A DNA stretch of 64,000 nt from Promethearchaeota archaeon (GTDB taxonomy: Archaea; Asgardarchaeota; Lokiarchaeia; Sigyniarchaeales; SOKP01): NCBI GenBank assembly GCA_019057865.1, contig JAHLWP010000009.1, positions 62,001 to 126,000 on the forward strand, in the 5' to 3' direction. Positions 26,506 to 34,224 of this stretch are shown here, one piece after another. Both the position numbers and the translations under genes were made by a program. Numbering within the stretch: position 1 is the first letter of the stretch; every line of letters begins with the position of its first letter. The notes beneath the pieces are model-generated. The model saw nothing but the letters and a program-made list of their open reading frames with translations. It had not been told where the DNA came from and made no database searches.

Positions 26506-27414
26506 TTAAATATTACAAGCTTCTATTGCATTTTTAGGCATTACTTGTATCGTTGATTCAATTATATTATATTTTTTGGATAAAAAGGTATTAATTTCTG
26601 AAATCAAATTATCTTGATTAACATTCATCTCTTCATCTATCTTTATATAGGCAGAAAACATAAGCATATCGGGTGTAATTGTCCAAAGATGCATATTATA
26701 AATTTCAATAATATCTTTAAAGTTATTTTTCAAATCATCATTAATAGTATCAATATTCAATCCCTTTGGTGCCATTTCAAGTAGAATTCTTGTTGATTCT
26801 TTTAATACACTCCAAGCCCAATAAAGAATTACCATTGATATCCCAATACTTACAACAGGATCAAGTACGTTGAAATCAGTATAAAGTATAATAATTGAAG
26901 CTATTACAATCCCAATAGAAGATGCAGCATCTCCAATCATATGATAAAACACACTCTTGACATTCAAATTATTATTATGACTTCCTTGTAGGATCCCAAT
27001 ACTTGTTAGATTTACTAAAAGTCCTATAAGAGCAATTAATAACATATAAAAGCCAAATACTTCTTCTGGATTTAAAAACCTAAGAATTGCTTCATATATC
27101 ATTATCCCTACAATTGGAATAAGAAATAAACCATTAATAAAAGCTGCTAACACCTCAGCTCGGTATAAGCCAAAAGTTTTATGGTGACAAGGAGGTTTTC
27201 TTGCAATATTAATAGCTAATAAACTTATCCCAATAGCAAAACTGTGAGTGAACATATGACCAGCATCACTTAACAAAGCGATGCTATTTGTAATTAAACC
27301 ACCAATAATTTCTAAAACCATAACAGTTGTAGTAATAATCAGTGAAATGTAGAGTTTCTTCCTTTCTACAGACCGGTATTGGAATAAATGCTCAGAAAAA
27401 GAACTTTTACTCAA
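26506..27414 (-). CDS. Cation diffusion facilitator (zinc-type exporter)
   Basis: 302 residues with six helices and the CDF metal sites: SDAGHMFTH in helix two (H/D pair) and HMIGDAAS in helix five. The cytosolic C-terminal domain contains HLWTITPDMLMFSAYIKID, the ferredoxin-like dimer domain. It moves Zn2+ or similar out of the cytoplasm against protons. ATG start. Upstream region is about 200 bases to the divergent ferredoxin gene. Confidence 0.9.
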   Translation of the reverse strand: MSKSSFSEHLFQYRSVERKKLYISLIITTTVMVLEIIGGLITNSIALLSDAGHMFTHSFAIGISLLAINIARKPPCHHKTFGLYRAEVLAAFINGLFLIPIVGIMIYEAILRFLNPEEVFGFYMLLIALIGLLVNLTSIGILQGSHNNNLNVKSVFYHMIGDAASSIGIVIASIIILYTDFNVLDPVVSIGISMVILYWAWSVLKESTRILLEMAPKGLNIDTINDDLKNNFKDIIEIYNMHLWTITPDMLMFSAYIKIDEEMNVNQDNLISEINTFLSKKYNIIESTIQVMPKNAIEACNI

Positions 27415-27621
27415 AATTAATCCCTTAAAGTTTTCTCAATATTATAAAAAGATATTTTTCTAATAAAATAATGGATTAAGAATTATCACTAGTTTTAAAA
27501 GAACTATCTCTCACTTATTTCTTTATTTAGATAAACTAAAATTATAGAATATAAGAATTAATTTTTTAGATGAAAAATTATAAAAAATATCTAGTAAAAT
27601 TTTTAGAGTAGTGATTTTTTT

Positions 27622-27843
27622 ATGCCAAATATAAAAAAATGGGAAGCTAATGATCATTGGGTTGAAATTAATTTGGATCTTTGTGCTGGATCAGGAGAAT
27701 GTGTAGAAGTCTGCCCAGCTCAAGTTTACGATATTCTTGATGGAAAGGTAGATGCTGAAGATATTGCTGAATGTATCGAGTGTGGAGCTTGTGAAGGAGC
27801 ATGCCCATATGATGCAATCATATCTCACTCTGCTTGGAAATAA
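27622..27843 (+). CDS. Seven-cysteine ferredoxin
   Basis: 73 residues. Cysteines C21, C27, C31 form the first site and C51, C54, C57, C61 the second. The usual second Cys of the first motif is replaced by Ser (CAGSGEC, S24). One cluster should therefore be a normal [4Fe-4S] and the other a [3Fe-4S] or one with a non-Cys ligand. An electron carrier for enzymes such as the AORs. A short N-terminal extension with two Trp precedes the fold. Monocistronic. Confidence 0.88.
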   Translation: MPNIKKWEANDHWVEINLDLCAGSGECVEVCPAQVYDILDGKVDAEDIAECIECGACEGACPYDAIISHSAWK

Positions 27844-28003
27844 TGAGAAATCAATCGAATTCTGAATTAATTAAGATTATTCAAATGATTTAAAAACAAT
27901 TTATTTTATCTTTAAGGATTTTAGTCTTTCTGAGAATAATTTTTCGATCCATATTCAATCCATTTCGAGATTAATTCTATTTTAAATCTCTCTTTCTAAT
28001 GGA

Positions 28004-28750
28004 TTAGCTCTTTCTAAATCTTAAATAGAATGTGTCTTTTTCTTCTTCTTTTTTTAATATTTTAAAACCTATATTTTTAGCCAAGTCTGAGTTATGATCC
28101 ATATCCTGTTCTTTATTCCATAATATACCATAACCACTTTCAATCATTTTATCATTAATTTTTACATTAAGCCTTATACCATAGATATCTCTTTTATTAT
28201 TACCTCTATTTGGTATAGTTAAATCCCAGAGCACAAATTCACCATCTTTTTTCAAAACTCTATATATTTCTTCAAAGACTTTTTTGTGATCCGCTATTGG
28301 GATATACATCATAGTGTAAAATGCTGTGACGGTATCAAATGTATTATCTAAAAATTGTAAATCTTTAGCATCCATAATTATTTTTAAATCTTTGTCACTC
28401 GGAGCCTCTTTGAGTTCACTTTTATTAGGATCTATTGCAACAACCTGTTCGCCTTTAAATTGTCCTATTACACCTTGTCCACCTCCCCCAATATCTAAGA
28501 TCCTCCCTTTTAATTCAATTTTTGATAAATCAATTGTGTGAGGGCCCACCATTATAGCTCTTTCTTCAGCTAATAACTCCATGAACTCATTAATAGCATC
28601 TTGATTCGCATGCCACTCATTTTCTATTTTTTTTCCTTTAATTTTACCTTCTTCAAAATATCCTCTTATTTCTTCAGCACTTATCTTTTTATGGAACATC
28701 TCGCTAATATCATTAATATTAAAATATTCAACATTATCAATTTCTTTCAT
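28004..28750 (-). CDS. SAM-dependent methyltransferase with N-terminal helix-turn-helix
   Basis: 248 residues. The first about 60 residues are a MerR/excisionase-like DNA-binding unit (FNINDISEMFHKKISAEEIR, then GKIKGKKIENEWHAN). Residues about 80-190 are a class I methyltransferase: ILDIGGGGQGVIG (motif I), VVAIDPN (motif II), NTFDTVTAFYTMMYI (motif IV) and VLKKDGEFVLWDL. The coupling suggests a methyltransferase tethered to DNA or a regulator that senses SAM. Substrate unknown. Confidence 0.8.
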   Translation of the reverse strand: MKEIDNVEYFNINDISEMFHKKISAEEIRGYFEEGKIKGKKIENEWHANQDAINEFMELLAEERAIMVGPHTIDLSKIELKGRILDIGGGGQGVIGQFKGEQVVAIDPNKSELKEAPSDKDLKIIMDAKDLQFLDNTFDTVTAFYTMMYIPIADHKKVFEEIYRVLKKDGEFVLWDLTIPNRGNNKRDIYGIRLNVKINDKMIESGYGILWNKEQDMDHNSDLAKNIGFKILKKEEEKDTFYLRFRKS

Positions 28751-28875
28751 AATTATCTTATAATATATACTAGAATATTAAAATCTTTTAAAAAATAAAA
28801 ACAAGGTAGACCTTAAATGAATTTAAATAATATATTTATAAAAAGTTTGGAAAGAAGCTAATGACTAGTTAAGAA

Positions 28876-29322
28876 TTAGCATAGTCGTCCTTCCTTTTTA
28901 TAGCAATCAAAAGTACTATCTAAATTTCCAATATAATTTATCATGGAATTGTACCATTTATCCAATAATTCTCGAAATTGTTTTTTTACAAATTCTAAAT
29001 CTTTTGCACTATAAGCGTAAAGATACCCTCGTTTATTTATGTCTTTTTTTCCTTTAAATTCAAAGAATTCTTTTCTAGACAATGATTCTCTCTTAATAAT
29101 TTTTAGTTCAATTAAATTTTGAAGTGCTCTTTGAATTGAGCTTCTATCTTTATTAAAAGCATTTTTTAATTCTCCTGTACTAACTTTTTTATTTTTTAAT
29201 AAATAGGAAAAAATGGTCGATTCTAATTCATTAAGACCAAGAATGCATTTAAACAAATTACCACTTCTATAAATATTTTTATCTTCTAACATGTTTTTTA
29301 ATTGTTTAGAAATACTTTCCAA
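28876..29322 (-). CDS. Winged-helix transcription regulator (TrmB/MarR-like)
   Basis: 148 residues with a winged helix at about 28-80 (LNELESTIFSYLLKNKKVST, recognition helix DRSSIQRALQNLIELKI) and a C-terminal amphipathic helix likely used for dimerisation. Cysteines occur at both ends (KCILG, FDCYKKEGRLC). It is downstream of the thioredoxin gene on the same strand, 67 bases away, so a redox-related role is possible but not shown. Confidence 0.75.
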   Translation of the reverse strand: MESISKQLKNMLEDKNIYRSGNLFKCILGLNELESTIFSYLLKNKKVSTGELKNAFNKDRSSIQRALQNLIELKIIKRESLSRKEFFEFKGKKDINKRGYLYAYSAKDLEFVKKQFRELLDKWYNSMINYIGNLDSTFDCYKKEGRLC

Positions 29323-29389
29323 GAGGTTTCACCATATGTACTTTTTTGAAAATTAAAATAAAAAGGATAAATTGCAAAATTGAGCTGAT

Positions 29390-29791
29390 TTAAGATTTAA
29401 GTTTTTCGAGAATTTGTTTTAAGGTATCATAATTCATTACTCCAACAATTTTCCTTACAAGTTTCCCGTTCTTAATAAGGAGAGTGGTTGGAATTGCTGT
29501 AACACCAAAATATTGTGCTATAGACGGATTTTCATCAACATTAACTTTAACAAATATGAAAGCATTAGAATATTCTTGTTGTAATTTCTCAAAAATTGGG
29601 GCAAAGATCTTACAGGGTCCGCACCATACCGCCCAGAGATCTATTATTACGATCTTATCTGGAAAATCTTTTGTCAATTTATTCAATTCGTTAATATCAT
29701 GAAGTTTTATAATTTCATTTGGCATTGATTTCTTCTTTAATAACATTTCTACTTTTCTCTGTCTAATTTTTTGTAATTCATCACCCGACAT
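29390..29791 (-). CDS. Thioredoxin
   Basis: 133 residues with the active site WCGPC (W56-C60) and the cis-proline loop GVTAIPTTLLI. An N-terminal extension of about 30 lysine-rich residues precedes the fold. It acts as a cytoplasmic disulfide reductase. No thioredoxin reductase is nearby. Confidence 0.92.
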   Translation of the reverse strand: MSGDELQKIRQRKVEMLLKKKSMPNEIIKLHDINELNKLTKDFPDKIVIIDLWAVWCGPCKIFAPIFEKLQQEYSNAFIFVKVNVDENPSIAQYFGVTAIPTTLLIKNGKLVRKIVGVMNYDTLKQILEKLKS

Positions 29792-30101
29792 TTTTCAACA
29801 TTCTTCTTTAATTTATTTAAAGTTGTGAAGAATTTTAATCACAACTTTCTTATGTAAAAAAAGTAAAAATTGGTATTTAAACGTCTTTATTATGAAAAAA
29901 AATTCATAACTAAAATGTGGATGTATAAAAAAATTCATTTTTTAAATTACTAAATAAATTAAAAATATTTGACAACTATTATCTTTTTTATAAGGGTAAC
30001 TAATTTAAATGTACAAAAATATCATAAATTTGCTTTTAATAATACTTATAAGACTAAATTTCTTTAATTAAATTTAAAAGAAGCTCATAGTTTTTATCTA
30101 A
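29792..30101. other. Divergent intergenic region
   Basis: About 310 AT-rich bases between the thioredoxin gene (minus) and the longin-like gene (plus). TATA-like elements are visible (for example CTTATAAG near 30047 for the plus gene). No open frame or RNA gene seen. Confidence 0.4.
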
Positions 30102-30854
30102 ATGAAAATTCATTCGCTATTTATTTTAACAAAAGCAGGAGTTTGCATTTATAGCAGGAATTTTACAGAAGATTTTGAGAATATTGAGCCAAATTTAATT
30201 ACCCCTTTCTTTTCAGCTATCTTTTCCTTCTCTGAAAATGTAATCATGCAACAAACCCCTGAAATTATCGAAATGGGTGATTTTAGGTTTGTTTTCAGAA
30301 TACAGAAAGATTTCATATATACAATATTATCAGATTCAAGCGCAAGTCTATTATATATTAGTTCTCGATTAGCCAGTATAATAGATGCATTTGGAGTTTT
30401 CTTGAAAGCAGCTGATATTGATGATTATCAAATAATTGAGAACCATGCATTTGATCTCAAGATTGATTCTATAATTACAGGTGAAGCTGAATTGACGTTA
30501 AATAGAGCTTTATATAGGAAAATAATCGATCACATTAAAAGCTTGGTGTTTGAGAACGAAATCATTGGAGCAGCACTTTTTTCAATTAATGGAAAAGTTA
30601 TTTATTCATCGCTACCTCAAGATATCTTATTATCCTCATTAAAAGAACTAGAAATACGATATAAAGTAGCACATGAATTTAACATGACCTTTTACAGTTT
30701 GGAAAATAATCAAAAAGTATTTTCAAAAATTATTGAAATTCCGTGGAAATTAGAACCTCTAATTATCGTAATTTTATTTGATTCGACCGTTCCACTTGGA
30801 ATGGCTGAAGTTAATTTAGATAAAACAGCTAAAACAATACAAAACATTATTTAA
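30102..30854 (+). CDS. Probable longin-roadblock two-domain protein
   Basis: 250 residues. The N-terminal about 125 residues begin IHSLFILTKAGVCIYSRNF and continue with DFRFVFRIQKDFIYTIL, the strand-strand-helix pattern of longin domains (as in SNAREs, adaptins and TRAPP parts). The C-terminal part (FENEIIGAALFSINGKVIYS, then a mixed strand and helix ending in LDKTAKTIQNII) resembles a roadblock/LC7 domain. In eukaryotes both domains regulate small GTPases. A roadblock-GTPase fusion is encoded at 55507. Domain calls rest on pattern, not on strict motifs. Confidence 0.6.
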   Translation: MKIHSLFILTKAGVCIYSRNFTEDFENIEPNLITPFFSAIFSFSENVIMQQTPEIIEMGDFRFVFRIQKDFIYTILSDSSASLLYISSRLASIIDAFGVFLKAADIDDYQIIENHAFDLKIDSIITGEAELTLNRALYRKIIDHIKSLVFENEIIGAALFSINGKVIYSSLPQDILLSSLKELEIRYKVAHEFNMTFYSLENNQKVFSKIIEIPWKLEPLIIVILFDSTVPLGMAEVNLDKTAKTIQNII

Positions 30855-30944
30855 AATTCCATATTCTTAACCTTTTCAGAAAGAAAATAAGAAGTAGGTT
30901 TTAAGAAAAACCTTATTTATTGTTGTTTATTTTGAAACTTAATT

Positions 30945-32213
30945 ATGTTTGATGTTATTGTCATTGGCGCTGGAGTATCAGGTGCTTCTTTTGCAAACAA
31001 AATTTCAAAATATGCAAAGACACTTCTTATAGAAGCCCAAGATTATGAAACAGAGATTCCAATAAGAACAAATATTTTTCCAGAACATAATAGGCCTTTT
31101 ATCCAGAATGAAATTGATTGGGAAAACAGTTCAATCTTTCCTTGTAAACACACGAAATCAAATTACATGAGTGATGAATTTAATGGCGTTATCGATTCTA
31201 CCGAATTTGGAATACCTTTAGGAAATATATGCTATACTGAAAATCTTATTGGAGAATTAATAAATCAGTTTGAACAACAGGGGGGAAACTTTAACTCTAA
31301 TGAGAGAATCTCAAAAATAAACAGACACAGTGATCATTTAGAATTAATCAATGCTAAGGGTGTTTCTTATTCAACAAAACTATTGATATTGGCAACTGGC
31401 TCACGTGGATTTGATCTACAGCGATCTCTGGGATTCGAAATTCCAGATCATTATACAGGGACCTATCTCCATCTATTTGGAGATGAAAACAAAATAAATG
31501 AGAATATTGAATGGAACTATACTTTTCACATCAATCCTAAAATAAGTTGGAATGGCCCTTTTTTCTTTAATAAAGGTAAAGAGAGAATTTCAGCAGGATT
31601 TTTAGGTGAAAAAAATCAATCCAAAGAGGAAATTATTTCTAAACTTGAAAGAATTTTAAAAAATTATAAACCTATCCAACCGTTTATTGAAGGGTTAAAA
31701 TATAACTTATCATCAGCAGTTGTAGGTGACATCTCTAAACATCCAATTAAAAGGTTCTCAAACGATCGAGTTCTTGTTCTTGGTGAAGCAGCGGGAATAG
31801 TAACTGCTTTTTTTTATGAAGGATTGTTGCCTGGAGTAGCTTGTGCTGATATAGCAACTAACACTTTAAAGGCGTTATTAGAAAAAGGCAGTAATTTTAG
31901 CCGATCAGAACTACAAAAATATGATCAAGAAGTTAGACGCATCTTAATGCCTTATTTTAAGAATGGGAATGCCCTTGAATACTTGATCTATAATGAAGGG
32001 TCCTATGTGAAGTCTTTATGGCGCTTATATACAGAACTACTTAATGAAAATAAATTAGCAAGAAAGTACATTTATGAAGCATATATTAACCATGATCTAG
32101 CAAACCATAATACAAGTAATGATAGATATGTTGGGGAAAAATGGTTCGGAAAGCTTCCCGTACTTTCAAAAATAACATTAAGTCCACGATTTTTTAAAGC
32201 TATGTTGTTATAA
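30945..32213 (+). CDS. Geranylgeranyl-reductase-like FAD oxidoreductase
   Basis: 422 residues with the FAD-binding motif VIGAGVSGASFANKIS at the N-terminus, the second flavin motif LLILATGSRGFDLQ, and RVLVLGEAAGIVTAFFYEGL, typical of the GGR/DIM6 group. Archaeal members saturate the isoprenoid chains of membrane lipids. It could also be another flavin monooxygenase-like enzyme. It starts 90 bases after the longin-like gene on the same strand. Confidence 0.8.
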   Translation: MFDVIVIGAGVSGASFANKISKYAKTLLIEAQDYETEIPIRTNIFPEHNRPFIQNEIDWENSSIFPCKHTKSNYMSDEFNGVIDSTEFGIPLGNICYTENLIGELINQFEQQGGNFNSNERISKINRHSDHLELINAKGVSYSTKLLILATGSRGFDLQRSLGFEIPDHYTGTYLHLFGDENKINENIEWNYTFHINPKISWNGPFFFNKGKERISAGFLGEKNQSKEEIISKLERILKNYKPIQPFIEGLKYNLSSAVVGDISKHPIKRFSNDRVLVLGEAAGIVTAFFYEGLLPGVACADIATNTLKALLEKGSNFSRSELQKYDQEVRRILMPYFKNGNALEYLIYNEGSYVKSLWRLYTELLNENKLARKYIYEAYINHDLANHNTSNDRYVGEKWFGKLPVLSKITLSPRFFKAMLL

Positions 32214-32252
32214 ATATTAGAAATATAATAAAAAACAGAAATTTTTTTCTCC

Positions 32253-33365
32253 TTATTTCTTAATATTTAATAATTCTATCCGTTCTTTTTTTTCTTCAAC
32301 TTTTCTAACTAAAATTACCGCTACTCTGCCAATTTGTGCCTTTAAAGAAGCTTTTATCCCATATTTCTTATATATGAGTCTAATTAATAGAGATAACAAA
32401 ATGTATGTCCCTATTGCAGCGATACAGAAGGTTAATGCATTCAATTGATTTAAAAAAATAAAATATATGATATTATGTGAAAAATAGATGGTGAAAGAAT
32501 AAAAAGAGTAGAAATAGAATAATCTATAGCTCTTTTCTACTTTTATGACTTCGAATTCTTCAAGGATTAATAAAATAGAAAGTGAAGTTAATATTACTCC
32601 TAGTGAATATATTGTCGATGAAAAAGTTTTATGTGTTAAAAAACCAGGAAAAAGAAACAAAACCGCAAATAATATAAAAATTGTGCCCATTATTAATGAC
32701 GGGAGTATTAATTTATAAATTAATGCCAATCTTCTTTCTTTTTGATCATCTTTGAGATATATTTCAAACATGATATCTCCTACAACCATTCCTATTAAAA
32801 AGAAACTGAAATAATATAGAATGGGATGTAAACCATTATACAAAACATGATATAAGGCTCCAAAAATGTTAACTTGTCCTTCATAAGGCAAAAGAATTGA
32901 CTGAATGTAATAATGACTAATCCAAATAATCACGGCAAATATGATTCTAAATGATTTTGAAGTTTTTAACAGTAAAAATGCTAATAATAGGGATATAGCT
33001 ATTGTAAGTGGTATATACCATTTCCAAATATCTAAAGGATTTAACGTTCCTATTGCAGTACCGCTAGAGTAAAGTAGAGCTAAAACTAATATTAGTAAAG
33101 CTCGAAATAAATATTCATTATTTACTTGTTTTATACTTTTATCATCCGAAGCTTCAGCTTTAGTAAGTCTACTCCTGAAAAATAATACCGTACTTATTCC
33201 TGAAACAAGTAAAAATCCAGTACCTACTATATCACCTAAAATTGAATGAAGTGCTGCAGTTAACCAACGATCTTCAGGTCTCACCCACCAATCAATTATA
33301 TGTCCAAGAACCATTATAAACATGCACCACCCGCGAATAGTATCTATGCTTTTTATCCTCTTCAT
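32253..33365 (-). CDS. Membrane protein, DUF1624/HGSNAT-like acyltransferase family
   Basis: 370 residues with about ten transmembrane helices. The beginning, RIKSIDTIRGWCMFIMVLGH, fits the heparan-alpha-glucosaminide N-acetyltransferase/YeiB-like superfamily (S-I-D-x-x-R-G ... L-x-H). Members transfer acyl groups to glycans or similar acceptors across the membrane. Convergent with the flavoprotein gene. Substrate unknown. Confidence 0.7.
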   Translation of the reverse strand: MKRIKSIDTIRGWCMFIMVLGHIIDWWVRPEDRWLTAALHSILGDIVGTGFLLVSGISTVLFFRSRLTKAEASDDKSIKQVNNEYLFRALLILVLALLYSSGTAIGTLNPLDIWKWYIPLTIAISLLLAFLLLKTSKSFRIIFAVIIWISHYYIQSILLPYEGQVNIFGALYHVLYNGLHPILYYFSFFLIGMVVGDIMFEIYLKDDQKERRLALIYKLILPSLIMGTIFILFAVLFLFPGFLTHKTFSSTIYSLGVILTSLSILLILEEFEVIKVEKSYRLFYFYSFYSFTIYFSHNIIYFIFLNQLNALTFCIAAIGTYILLSLLIRLIYKKYGIKASLKAQIGRVAVILVRKVEEKKERIELLNIKK

Positions 33366-33767
33366 TTATAATCCTTCGATTTTGTATGTACAATTTTAAT
33401 TACAATAGGAATTAGTTTAGCTTTATCACCTTTAATTAAATAATAACAAGAGATATAAACAGAAATATATTAGTATCCTTATAATTTTTTTTGAAATATT
33501 TTTTCCTTAAAAATTAGTATTGAACATTTATGTACTGAACTTGAATAGGTATAATTTGAACCTGAAAAGGTTGAATACCTAGTCAAGTAATATGTTTTAA
33601 ATCTTTTGTAAGAATTTTTTATTACTTTTTTCTTCACATTTTATACTTTTTAAAATGTCAATAATCAAAAACTGTTTACTTGTTTTAACTAAAAACTAAA
33701 GTAAACTAATAATAAAAATCATTAACAATATCAATGAAAAAGAGAATTAGGAGATATTTTTTTTCCT
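33366..33767. other. Gene-free stretch with one structured element
   Basis: About 400 AT-rich bases between two minus-strand genes. No open frame of note. A stem-loop with a GAAA tetraloop is at 33540-33587 (separate entry). No tRNA-like structure. Confidence 0.45.
33540..33587. other. Three-part stem-loop with GAAA tetraloop
   Basis: CTTGA pairs with TCAAG (33540-33544/33583-33587), AGGTAT with ATACCT (33547-33552/33575-33580) and AACCT with AGGTT around the loop GAAA. The inner joint is asymmetric (AATTTG against GA). The 16 pairs look like a structured RNA element, either a small RNA, a 5' leader of the 65-residue gene's neighbour or the end of a transcript; no family recognised. Confidence 0.4.
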
Positions 33768-33965
33768 TTATTCGTAAATCAATAAAGGATTCTTGTTTTC
33801 ATCCGTTCTTAAACTCTTAATATAACTAGCCAGGATATCTTCCTGAATTTTTACAATATCAGAATTGTAATTCGTACAATTCCATCCGTATGTCTTTCGA
33901 TCATCCTCAAATATTATACCTGTAGAGAATCTGTGTTTAACACCACATTTCGTACAATATTGCAT
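33768..33965 (-). CDS. Small putative zinc-ribbon protein
   Basis: 65 residues beginning MQYCTKCGVKHRFSTG. One CxxC pair (C4, C7) is followed by a third Cys at about 30, so the site is incomplete within the chain. It resembles short archaeal zinc ribbons. ATG start. The gene lies alone between hairpin-rich spacers. Moderate doubt that it is expressed. Confidence 0.4.
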   Translation of the reverse strand: MQYCTKCGVKHRFSTGIIFEDDRKTYGWNCTNYNSDIVKIQEDILASYIKSLRTDENKNPLLIYE

Positions 33966-34048
33966 TTTTAGTCACTTATTTTTAAACTTTTTTCAGATAT
34001 ATTTAAAATATATGAAAATGAATATAAAAATGTAACTATTGGTTAAAA

Positions 34049-34073
34049 AGACTTCACCAAAATCGGTGAATCT
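34049..34073. other. Hairpin, TTCACC/GGTGAA
   Basis: AGA-c-TTCACC, loop AAAATC, GGTGAA-TCT: nine pairs with one bulged base. It lies between the long TPR gene and the small zinc-ribbon gene. A second hairpin (ACTGAA/TTCAGT) is at 34124-34140. Possibly part of the TPR transcript end or an operator. Confidence 0.35.
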
Positions 34074-34123
34074 ATCATTAACGTTCAAAATATGAAGTTT
34101 TCCTTTATAAAATTTACGAAAAA

Positions 34124-34140
34124 ACTGAACTTTTTTCAGT
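34124..34140. other. Hairpin, ACTGAA/TTCAGT
   Basis: Six-pair stem with a five-base loop, 85 bases downstream of the end of the TPR gene on its own strand. It may belong to the end of that transcript. Confidence 0.3.
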
Positions 34141-34224
34141 GTAAAGATTTAGACGACAAAATTGATCAACAAAAATTGAAATAATTGAACATATTTAAAA
34201 ATAATAATCTACATAAAAATTGGA

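Noticed and set aside
33540..33587. tRNA gene
   Set aside because: The structure is one long interrupted stem-loop; no cloverleaf or T-loop sequence (GGTTCRA) is present.
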